Below, piece by piece: positions 1 through 6,361 of a stretch of 9,592 nucleotides of DNA (within the stretch, counting starts at the first letter, position 1; each line of letters opens with the position of its first letter). The stretch lies in contig JAKAFF010000037.1 of assembly GCA_021818045.1 (NCBI GenBank), positions 1 through 9,592 on the forward strand, written 5' to 3'. The notes beneath the pieces were generated by a model. It was not told the origin of the DNA. It did no database searches and worked only from the letters and a program-made list of their open reading frames with translations. The position numbers and the translations under genes were made by a program. This stretch comes from a bacterium. Lineage in GTDB: Bacteria > Chlamydiota > Chlamydiia > Chlamydiales > SM23-39.

Positions 1-8
1 TTGATGTC

Positions 9-171
9 TATACACAAATGAATTCAAAAGTTGGATTTTCGGCTGCGCCAAAGCGGCGCAATTTACCTATCGTAAGTGACCCTATATTTTTAATATTGGG
101 TCACTTACGATAGGTGAATTCCGCCAGCTTTCGCGTTGCCCAAAACCAACTTTTGAACTCATTTGTGTATA
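9..171. repeat. 163-bp long hairpin element (MITE-like), copy 1
   Basis: The ends are inverted repeats: 9-34 matches the reverse complement of 146-171 at 25 of 26 positions, and both ends begin TATACACAAATG. Pairing continues inward with small mismatches through the TTTTCGGC segment to a perfect 18-bp inverted repeat at 65-82/98-115, so nearly the whole element can fold into one hairpin of about 75 bp. It has no coding capacity. A related, shorter copy lies at 9095-9177. Size, palindromy and copy number suggest a non-autonomous, MITE-like element. The outer TA at each end could be a TA target duplication as in IS630/Tc1-type elements, but no matching transposase is in the window. Confidence 0.8.
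65..115. repeat. Perfect 18-bp inverted repeat at the centre of hairpin copy 1
   Basis: Bases 65-82 are the exact reverse complement of 98-115, around a 15-base AT-only loop (83-97). The flanking AATT at 60-63 and 117-120 extends the pairing. Copy 2 of the element lacks this section completely. It could be the original apex of a long palindrome, or a second palindromic element that landed inside the first. The continuing weaker pairing on both sides favours the first reading. Confidence 0.75.
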
Positions 172-304
172 CCGTCGTCCTATATTCACGAAAACAATCC
201 TGGAACACCTTAAAGCTATTCTGAAAGATATATGCTCTGATTTTGAAGCGAATCTGGTAGAATTTGATGGGGAAACAGACCATGTTCATCCCTCCTCCGT
301 CGGG
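170..304 (+). pseudogene. tnpA: IS200/IS605-family TnpA (Y1 transposase) remnant
   Basis: The frame starting at 170 reads Y-R-R-P-I-F-T-K, then a helix-like stretch, and ends in V-E-F-D-G-E-T-D-H-V-H at 257-289. This is the pattern of the N-terminal half of IS200/IS605 TnpA: KYRR followed about 35 residues later by the D-H-V-H segment, which carries the HUH metal-binding pair (here His codons at 281-283 and 287-289). The start codon and first residues are missing, because the hairpin element abuts the Tyr codon. Everything after HVH is also gone, including the helix with the catalytic tyrosine, and a stop codon follows at 317-319. It is therefore inactive. If the element duplicated a TA on insertion, removing 9-169 leaves the frame open as D-V-Y-R-R, which would fit insertion into tnpA. 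Confidence 0.7.
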
Positions 305-309
305 AAACC

Positions 310-351
310 CCGCCCTTAAGGGCGGCTTGTATCCCAGTCCTGAAGGACTGG
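310..351. other. Two tandem small hairpins, possible IS200/IS605 end
   Basis: A perfect 16-base palindrome (CCGCCCTTAAGGGCGG, 310-325) is followed by a second perfect stem-loop at 334-351 (CCAGTCC, loop TGAA, GGACTGG). IS200/IS605 elements carry subterminal hairpins at their ends instead of inverted repeats. These lie just after the truncated tnpA, so they may be the other end of the same element after an internal deletion. The same region of intact elements can encode the omega RNA of TnpB, but no tnpB sequence is recognisable here. Confidence 0.45.
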
Positions 352-397
352 ATTTTACGCCGTCAGGGATAAAATGTCCGGCCATTTGGAGGAACCT

Positions 398-583
398 ATG
401 GCCGCATCTGTTTTTGAGAGCATACCAGATCCAGGCCATTGGGGATTCAAATCAACCGCTATACTCACTGCATGCATACCGAGACACCCTGAAGAATCGG
501 GGAAAATGGTTTTTTTACCACCCGCGAACAAGGTTCGCAAGAGTATACACAACCGAGTTCACAGAGAGAAGGTTAAATTTTAA
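398..583 (+). CDS. Small ORF of unknown function, possible gene remnant
   Basis: A 61-codon frame starts at an ATG (398) preceded by an excellent GGAGG ribosome binding site (388-392, five bases away). The product begins MAASVFESIPDPGHWG and has a basic C-terminus. I do not recognise a family. The S-I-P-D-P near the N-terminus recalls the start of ISAs1/H-repeat type transposases, but the similarity is too short to name it. The last part reads through the partial hairpin-element end at 544-561, so the original C-terminus may have been replaced. It sits in decayed mobile DNA, and may be a truncated gene that has kept its start signals rather than a functional peptide. Confidence 0.3.
   Translation: MAASVFESIPDPGHWGFKSTAILTACIPRHPEESGKMVFLPPANKVRKSIHNRVHREKVKF
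544..561. repeat. Isolated partial end of the hairpin element
   Basis: The 18 bases TATACACAACCGAGTTCA match the terminal repeat of the hairpin elements (TATACACAAATGAGTTCA) at 16 of 18 positions, with the two mismatches adjacent. No opposite arm is seen nearby. It is probably a third, decayed copy or a solo end left after a deletion. A perfect 6-bp stem (GCGAAC, loop AAG, GTTCGC, 524-538) lies just before it. Confidence 0.45.
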
Positions 584-598
584 AGACGCCCTTTCAGG

Positions 599-627
599 TT
601 GATATCAGAGGCAAAATCTGGTATAAT
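599..627 (+). promoter_or_regulatory. Near-consensus sigma-70/sigma-66 promoter
   Basis: TTGATA (599-604), a 17-base spacer ending in TGG (an extended -10), and TATAAT (622-627). Only one of the twelve hexamer bases departs from consensus. The expected transcription start is near 634, only about eight bases before the ATG at 642. Confidence 0.7.
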
Positions 628-641
628 TTCAGTGGGTATTG

Positions 642-986
642 ATGGCGCTTGAGACGATTAAACCTTTTAGTGATGCATTTCAGCACTTATCAGAGTGCCG
701 TTTTGCAAGAGAAATTAAAGAGTTCCAGTGGTCGGCGCGCAAAAAAACTCTATTGAAATCTTTGCTTGTTGCTGTCCCGCTCGTTGCGGCCGTTGCGGCG
801 ATTGCTCTTCTTGGACCGAGCAATTTATTTCTTGGCATGACAATTGGAGTTTTAATTTTAGCGGCCTTCTTAATCGATCATCATCGCCGGCAAGATCGTC
901 GAATGACGACTTTGTTTCAAACCGCGCAAGGCGCAGTTCAAAACATCAGTTCAAATACGCGGATCAGCTCTTCTCGACTTAAGTAA
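642..986 (+). CDS. Small two-helix membrane protein, unknown function
   Basis: The product is 114 residues. An N-terminal part of about 40 residues, charged toward its end (REIKEFQWSARKK), is followed by two adjacent hydrophobic segments (about residues 39-58 and 62-78) and a basic, Ser/Arg-rich tail of about 35 residues. It should be an inner-membrane hairpin protein with both ends on the same side. I do not recognise a family; paired hydrophobic helices also occur in chlamydial Inc proteins, but that layout is not specific. I chose the ATG at 642 over the TTG just before it. There is no Shine-Dalgarno sequence, and the strong promoter at 599-627 would give a leader of only about eight bases. 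The last 49 bases overlap the 3' end of the opposing SNF2 gene, which constrains its C-terminus. The promoter and hydrophobic pattern argue that it is real. Confidence 0.6.
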   Translation: MALETIKPFSDAFQHLSECRFAREIKEFQWSARKKTLLKSLLVAVPLVAAVAAIALLGPSNLFLGMTIGVLILAAFLIDHHRRQDRRMTTLFQTAQGAVQNISSNTRISSSRLK

Positions 987-3900
987 TTGATCTGGTCTTC
1001 CGAGCCGACCAATTCTTCAAGCAGCCCTTTTTTGCGCTCGATCATATCGTGGATGTGCTCTTCGATCGTATTTTTGGTGACGAGTTTAAACACTTGAACT
1101 CCCCGATTTTGGCCGATGCGATGGACCCTATCGGTTGCTTGGTTTTCTTTGGCGGGGTTCCACCATCGATCGTAATGGATCACGATAGATGCAACGGTCA
1201 GATCGATGCCCACTCCCGCCGCAAGAAGGGAGGCTACAAAGACTTCGCATTGGGGATCTTCTCTAAAGCGGCGCAGCTGCTCTGCTCGATCGCGAGTCGA
1301 GCCTTTAATGCCGGCGTATCCGATCCCCTTTTTTTTGAGGTAGCGCTCTATGATGGAGAGCATTTCTAAATATTGAGAAAAGATCACCACCTTTTGTCCG
1401 CTATCGCGCGCCTCGCCGAGCAGTTCGACGAAAAGATCCCACTTGCCCGATTGATGGGCGTGCTCATTTTTGGCTACAGGGGAAATCAGCGCTGGATGGT
1501 CGCAAATCTGTTTGAGTCTTGAAAGGGCTGCAAAAATATGTACGAAAGATACAGGTTTAGAAGGGTCTTGTAGATCGCGATAGATCGTATCTCGCATTTG
1601 AGCCGCTGTTTGCGCATAGAGGTGTTTTTGCTCTTCGCTTAAGTCGCAATAGGCAATCTCTTCGATTTTTTCGGGAAGATCTGTGAGCACTTCGCTTTTT
1701 TTCCGACGCAAAATAAAGGGGCGGATGAGCTTTTGCAAAAGCGCTTTTTTTTCTTCATCCTTTAGCTTCTCAATGGGATTGATAAAAATATCGCGAAACA
1801 CAGGGTCGGGGGGCATGTAGGATGGGAGGACAATGTCGATCAACGATTTGAGCTCGCGCAGGCGATTTTCAATCGGGGTGCCTGTGAGTCCAAGTTTCAT
1901 ATTAGCGCGTAGCGATCGCAGCGCTTTATGCGTTTGCGATGCATGATTTTTGGCAATTTGGATCTCGTCGAAGATAGCCACTTCAAACTGAAACGTGCGC
2001 AAATCATCTTTACCCAAGCGCAAAATCCCATAAGAGGTCAATAAAATGTCGTATTTTTCCTCAAAAGCTTCTAAGGAGCGCTCAAGTCCATAGTGGGTGT
2101 AGACGCGCAAGGTTGGCAAAAAGCGCTGGAGTAGTCCTTGCCAGTGATAAATGACGGAGGTAGGACACACGACAAGGTAGCGGCGCTCTTTTTCTGGATC
2201 TTCATGAATGACTGCTGCAAGTAGGCCCATGGCCTGATGCGTTTTCCCAAGGCCCATATCATCGCAAAGCAATCCAGACAGGCCATGGCAATAAAGAAAC
2301 CAAAGCCAATTTAATCCCAGCTCTTGATAGGGGCGCAACGTGGCCTTCAACTGGGAAATATCGAGGATGCGATCGGTTTCAAGACGGCTTAGCTCTTCTA
2401 AAAATTGCTTGGTTTGCGGATCCGATGGCTCTTCAAAGGACTCAAATACGCTCAGACGAATCCACTCCACCGTGTTGAGTCGCAAAAGGCCGCGTCTACG
2501 GTCCAAGCAACTTTTAGACAATTGCCGAATCCAATGAAACCTCGGCTCTTTCAAAAACAAAAGTCCAGCGGGAGAAAAGAGGTGCCTCTTTTTCTCTTGA
2601 AATGCGTCCCAAATCGAAAAGAGATCGATCATCCCGCTCTCTGAACAATAAGCCATATCGACAAACCACTCTTGGCCCTTTCGCCTTTTACTGGCTACAA
2701 TTTTGCGGATTTTGAGCCGCAATTGCGTAGGAGCAATCAAACGGGGATCTATTTCGAGAATGTAAGGCTTTAGTGGTTCGAGTTCAAATGCCAAAAAGGC
2801 AGCCTCTTGGGAAGCTTCGATGATTTGCGATTGTCTATATCTTTCGGGGAGGCGAGAGGCGAGCGGAATTTCAGAAAAACCTTTTCTCTCCTGATAGATG
2901 TAATCTCCAAAGGTTTGCAAATGAGCCGGATCGACGCCTGGAGCATAGAGCAATGTCGGCACAATTTCGATCAGTCCATTTGGGGTAATCTTTAGACGCA
3001 GTCCCATTTTTTGCAGCGGCGCCTGCACATTATAAAAGCCAGATACTTGTTCTAACTCCTCTTTATGTTCGCGGATGAAGGCATTAATTCTCTCTTTTTC
3101 GATTTGTAGGCCGGGATGCAGCGGCAATTGTCCTCTGGCCTCTTTTTTCATGTAAAACCCTTGACCTTCGATATACACCCACTCGTCAAAGTGCCACATT
3201 TTTTCATACTCATCGGGGAAATTGAGGTGAGCATCGAAAGAGAGCGTGCCCTCTGGGCTCATCCGGTAAATCAAATGAGATTCTAAGCTCCCTAGATGCG
3301 TTGCAAAACCTGGAAAATTGTGCAACCAGACGCGGTGTCTATTGATGAATTCCGCCATTTGCTCTTTTGGAATGATCTTCTCTTTGCCCTCAAAAAGAAA
3401 GTCTTGCAAAAGAAAAAATCCCCGATCGGGAAGATAGACCCAAGGATAAAAACACTGAGCCCTCTCCGATTGCATATCCCCCACCTCAAAGACATATAAG
3501 TGAATATGCAAAGCGCCTGTATCATCGAATTGCAAATGGTACTGACACTTGCGCTCTTCTACAAAAATCGGCAAAAATCGCTGCAATGTTTTCACGGAGT
3601 GGGACAAAGCCGCTCCAATCTGTTTTGCATCGATGCGCTCTTGCGCCAAAAAGGGATCATCCCGACGCCGATAAAACCCTTCCCCCTCGACATAGCGCCA
3701 ATCCCCCAGCACAACGCCGCTTCGAGCGCCTGTTGGATGCCCCACCTCTCCTCGGTGCTGAATGAGTAAAGCATGCTGTGTCTCATCGTAGCGAATTTGT
3801 TGAATCGACTCATCTTCTGCATCAAACACTTTCAAGGATGAGCGCACCGTATTCAAAGAAGGGATGACCCACGGCCAATTGACATCTGCAATATAAAACC

Positions 3901-4603
3901 ACACGGTCAATGGCCCAAACCGCAGTGTCATTTCGTGGGGAATCGGCTGTTTTGCATAAAGGATTTCGTACTGCGCTCCCCCTTCCGCAAGCATCATGCA
4001 CCATTTGGCAAGATCTGCCCAAAACGAGAGTTCATAGCGCAAACTGTGGCTCGCTTTTCCTGCACGATAGGCGGCAAGTTCAGTCAGAGGCAAATTCGAA
4101 AACTTGATCGATGTCTCTTCCGTCTCAATGGGCCTTAACTCCACAATGCGGCTTAAGTTTTTTTTCGCCGACGCAGTCAAAGCCTCGATAAAAAACAGCT
4201 CTTTGCGGGTCTTCGAATCACACGTATAGCGCCCCTCACTGCGCTTTTGAAGACACCCCACCTCATATCCATGGCGTTTACTGGCCATCTGAAACAAGCG
4301 ATTCCACAACGATTTGCGAAATCGTACGTGCAAAGGCTCGTCTGTCCCATTAAAAATTTTCAAATAGGCGGCTGCAAGATGTGCGCATCCAGAACCTTTT
4401 TCCGACTCTTTACAGCTGCAAAATGCATCCGTTAGAGCTCCGCTATCCCGAATTTGGATAAAAGGGAAGACCTTTTTTTTCCCCTCTTTCACCGCAAACT
4501 GATAGGTCCCTCTAGAAAAAGAGGGCTCGCCCACCGCTCCTTGCTGAAGCAGCGCTTCGCCCTTTTGGCGATATTGAAAGACAAATTGCGGCACATTTTC
4601 CAT
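938..4603 (-). CDS. SWIM zinc-finger SNF2-family helicase/ATPase
   Basis: The product is 1221 residues from the ATG at 4603; a TTG at 4618 would add five. It resembles the large chlamydial SWI/SNF proteins (CT555/CT708 type), probably an ATP-driven DNA translocase acting on nucleoid proteins or transcription; no specific role is established. A SWIM zinc finger is visible at the N-terminus (C62-x-C64...C73-x-H75). Residues 270-700 hold four or five diverged modules of about 88 residues, each with a W-Y-x-E-G-x-G-F-Y type turn. The SNF2 ATPase follows: motif I D-D-M-G-L-G-K-T (K787), motif II as D879-E-I-Q rather than the usual DEAH/DEAQ, motif III L-T-G-T-P near 907, a helicase C domain (VVIFSQYLEML), and motif VI with V-H-R-I-G-Q near 1163. 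The frame is intact. No strong ribosome binding site precedes the start. The gene diverges from the 4759 gene, and its 3' end overlaps the 642-986 gene. Confidence 0.93.
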   Translation of the reverse strand: MENVPQFVFQYRQKGEALLQQGAVGEPSFSRGTYQFAVKEGKKKVFPFIQIRDSGALTDAFCSCKESEKGSGCAHLAAAYLKIFNGTDEPLHVRFRKSLWNRLFQMASKRHGYEVGCLQKRSEGRYTCDSKTRKELFFIEALTASAKKNLSRIVELRPIETEETSIKFSNLPLTELAAYRAGKASHSLRYELSFWADLAKWCMMLAEGGAQYEILYAKQPIPHEMTLRFGPLTVWFYIADVNWPWVIPSLNTVRSSLKVFDAEDESIQQIRYDETQHALLIQHRGEVGHPTGARSGVVLGDWRYVEGEGFYRRRDDPFLAQERIDAKQIGAALSHSVKTLQRFLPIFVEERKCQYHLQFDDTGALHIHLYVFEVGDMQSERAQCFYPWVYLPDRGFFLLQDFLFEGKEKIIPKEQMAEFINRHRVWLHNFPGFATHLGSLESHLIYRMSPEGTLSFDAHLNFPDEYEKMWHFDEWVYIEGQGFYMKKEARGQLPLHPGLQIEKERINAFIREHKEELEQVSGFYNVQAPLQKMGLRLKITPNGLIEIVPTLLYAPGVDPAHLQTFGDYIYQERKGFSEIPLASRLPERYRQSQIIEASQEAAFLAFELEPLKPYILEIDPRLIAPTQLRLKIRKIVASKRRKGQEWFVDMAYCSESGMIDLFSIWDAFQEKKRHLFSPAGLLFLKEPRFHWIRQLSKSCLDRRRGLLRLNTVEWIRLSVFESFEEPSDPQTKQFLEELSRLETDRILDISQLKATLRPYQELGLNWLWFLYCHGLSGLLCDDMGLGKTHQAMGLLAAVIHEDPEKERRYLVVCPTSVIYHWQGLLQRFLPTLRVYTHYGLERSLEAFEEKYDILLTSYGILRLGKDDLRTFQFEVAIFDEIQIAKNHASQTHKALRSLRANMKLGLTGTPIENRLRELKSLIDIVLPSYMPPDPVFRDIFINPIEKLKDEEKKALLQKLIRPFILRRKKSEVLTDLPEKIEEIAYCDLSEEQKHLYAQTAAQMRDTIYRDLQDPSKPVSFVHIFAALSRLKQICDHPALISPVAKNEHAHQSGKWDLFVELLGEARDSGQKVVIFSQYLEMLSIIERYLKKKGIGYAGIKGSTRDRAEQLRRFREDPQCEVFVASLLAAGVGIDLTVASIVIHYDRWWNPAKENQATDRVHRIGQNRGVQVFKLVTKNTIEEHIHDMIERKKGLLEELVGSEDQINYLSREELIRVFELMF

Positions 4604-4709
4604 GGAATAAAGACACAAGCACTATAAGAAACACATTCCCTCATACTATCCCGATGAAAACTTCCTGTCCATGGCGATATTTGGTATAAAAAATAATTTA
4701 ACGCAACAC

Positions 4710-4738
4710 TTTATTTTTTATTAAAATTGTGCTATAAT
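4710..4738 (+). promoter_or_regulatory. Promoter of the 4759 membrane-protein gene
   Basis: TATAAT at 4733-4738, preceded by TGC (extended -10), with a weak -35 TTTATT at 4710-4715 (17-base spacer) in AT-rich DNA. The predicted start near 4745 gives a leader of about 14 bases containing GAGA (4747-4750), eight bases before the ATG. Confidence 0.6.
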
Positions 4739-4758
4739 ACTAATTCGAGATAACAAAC

Positions 4759-5754
4759 ATGACAATACAATTACTACCATCAAGCATTCGAGAGTCAGCC
4801 GCAGTTTCTTTAGACAGCTCAACTATTGTGCGCAGCTCTGCTGGGGCTGCGAGAGTCAGTTGCGCAGCACTGAGCGCCCTCACGCTCGTGTCTGGAGTAT
4901 TGGCAGCGGTATTTGGAGCTGATCTAGCCCTTACGGGAGCGCAGGAAATCGTTCAGGCATCTAAAAACCAAGACGAAGAGGGTGTCATTGCAGGCGCGAC
5001 ATTAACAATGGGCGGAGCGGCATTCAGCGCGTTTGGAGGAACCTTGACATTATCTACGCTCTTTAGCAAGGGCACCCTCTTTGCCACATTACTGAAAGTC
5101 GCTGCAGCACCGGTCATCGCCGGCATCTGCGCCACCGCAATCCCCATCATCGCGACCATTCTATACGCAGTTTTTCTACTGAAAGGTTTGTCCGAACTGA
5201 CTTATATGATCTCTTTTAGAGAAGACCTTGCAAAACAAACAACACCGCAAGACAAAATCACCTTTCTACAGGGGCTCGCAACAACCGCAACCGCTAAAGG
5301 CAAGGTCATGTTAGAGCGTAGAATTGGTCCCCAGGCGCTCGCCAAGCTACTCACCCCACCAAAGCCAGATGAGACACAGTCCACGCCTACATCTACACAA
5401 GTTGCTACACCTCCCCCTGTACCTACCCCCTCAACCCCTCCTCAGATTGCGAAGCCTGTAGAAGTGACGGACCTAGCGCAGCTCGTGGACAAAGAGAGTT
5501 TCAGGATTTTGGTAAAAAAAGTGCTGATGGTCGCAGTATCAATCATCGGGCTTGCGGCTGCCGTCGCCTTGATCGCAAGCCCCATAGGGGCTGTGACCCT
5601 CGTGATTGCAATTAACATCTTATTTGCAATCACCGGCATTTTATGGCTTTTGATGGATTGGTCTTTGGCGCATCAGCGTCTCAGCGACCTACTCCACTCT
5701 CTGCACCAAAGGCCCTCTATCGTAACAGACCCTCTACATCCTTCATCGACGTAA
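4759..5754 (+). CDS. Multi-helix membrane protein, Inc-like layout, unknown function
   Basis: The product is 331 residues and Ala-rich. Hydrophobic segments lie at about 33-60, 77-102 and 110-142, then a hydrophilic stretch (143-198), a Pro/Thr-rich linker (about 199-233), and a final hydrophobic pair (253-274 and 276-299) before a short polar tail. There is no cleavable signal peptide. I do not recognise the family. Long bilobed hydrophobic domains with a disordered linker are typical of chlamydial inclusion-membrane (Inc) proteins delivered by type III secretion, so an effector or membrane role is a guess from layout only. The ATG at 4759 is supported by the promoter at 4710-4738 and a weak GAGA ribosome binding site. 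The last 38 bases overlap the 3' end of clpP on the other strand. It lies where Chlamydia carries dapF after clpP. Confidence 0.8.
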   Translation: MTIQLLPSSIRESAAVSLDSSTIVRSSAGAARVSCAALSALTLVSGVLAAVFGADLALTGAQEIVQASKNQDEEGVIAGATLTMGGAAFSAFGGTLTLSTLFSKGTLFATLLKVAAAPVIAGICATAIPIIATILYAVFLLKGLSELTYMISFREDLAKQTTPQDKITFLQGLATTATAKGKVMLERRIGPQALAKLLTPPKPDETQSTPTSTQVATPPPVPTPSTPPQIAKPVEVTDLAQLVDKESFRILVKKVLMVAVSIIGLAAAVALIASPIGAVTLVIAINILFAITGILWLLMDWSLAHQRLSDLLHSLHQRPSIVTDPLHPSST

Positions 5755-6319
5755 CAATCTTATCGAGCAAACCAAATTGAAGCGCCTCTTCCGCAGTCAT
5801 CCAATTATCGCGATCGATTGCTTTTTCAATGGCCTTGCGATCTTTACCTGTAGCCGCGACATATACATCGACGATTTGAGCGCGCGTTTTGATCATCTCT
5901 TTGGCTTGGATCTCTAGATCGGTTGCTTGACCCCGAATCACACCGCCGATGAGTGGCTGGTGGATCATGATGCGCGAGTTTGGCGTTGCAAAGCGCTTGC
6001 CCTTACCAGATACAAGACTTAGTAAAGAGCCCATAGATGCAGCGAGCCCCGTCACCAAAGTGTAAACTGGGGAAGAGATCATCTTGATCTGGTCCCAAAT
6101 AGCAAATCCGGAATCGACAGACCCTCCGGGAGAGTTAATGATAAATAGGATCGGTTTCCCTGGAGCTTGGTGATCGAGATACCAAAGCTTGCGGATGATA
6201 TCGCGAGCGCTCTCTGAATCAACGCCATCAGAAAGAAAGATGCGCCGTTTTTCTAGCAAAGCAAGATCGAGCTTATCGTTGACAAGTTTTGATTTTTCTT
6301 CAGTCGCAGACTCTGGCAT
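5717..6319 (-). CDS. clpP: ATP-dependent Clp protease proteolytic subunit ClpP
   Basis: This is a serine protease of the cytoplasm that forms barrel-shaped rings and degrades proteins unfolded by ClpX or ClpC. The 200-residue length is normal, without a long propeptide. The catalytic triad is present: Ser95 in G-L-A-A-S-M-G-S, His120 in M-I-H-Q-P, and Asp171 in D-R-D-N-W-M-T-A. The I-N-S-P-G-G-S-V motif that helps form the oxyanion hole is at 61-68. The start ATG at 6319 has a strong ribosome binding site (GGGAG at 6327-6331, seven bases away). It follows glyA by 42 bases on the same strand, the same order as glyA-clpP1 in Chlamydia, so it is probably the ClpP1 orthologue; Chlamydiae carry a second clpP elsewhere. 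A TCGGTATATTT motif in the gap may add a promoter. Its 3' end overlaps the opposing membrane-protein gene. Confidence 0.97.
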   Translation of the reverse strand: MPESATEEKSKLVNDKLDLALLEKRRIFLSDGVDSESARDIIRKLWYLDHQAPGKPILFIINSPGGSVDSGFAIWDQIKMISSPVYTLVTGLAASMGSLLSLVSGKGKRFATPNSRIMIHQPLIGGVIRGQATDLEIQAKEMIKTRAQIVDVYVAATGKDRKAIEKAIDRDNWMTAEEALQFGLLDKIVTSMKDVEGLLR

Positions 6320-6348
6320 GTTATGGCTCCCTTTAGCGCTATGTTCCC

Positions 6349-6359
6349 AAATATACCGA
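6349..6359 (-). promoter_or_regulatory. TCGGTATATTT motif, candidate clpP -10 region
   Basis: On the minus strand the glyA-clpP gap holds TCGGTATATTT. TATATT (6355-6350) could be a -10 element, giving a start near 6343 and a leader of about 24 bases that includes the clpP ribosome binding site. No good -35 is seen. The same 11-mer occurs on the plus strand at 7887-7897. Confidence 0.35.
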
Positions 6360-6361
6360 TT

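Noticed and set aside
101..439. 112-codon minus-strand ORF starting at 439
   Set aside because: It runs through the hairpin element and antisense to the tnpA remnant, with no ribosome binding site or recognisable protein pattern.
264..602. 112-codon plus-strand ORF across the tandem hairpins
   Set aside because: It is out of frame with the TnpA remnant, has no ribosome binding site, and its low-complexity start is just the translated hairpin region.
4620..4700. Promoter for the SNF2 gene on the minus strand
   Set aside because: TATAGT near 4643-4638 is a possible -10, but no -35 and no ribosome binding site support it well enough to list.
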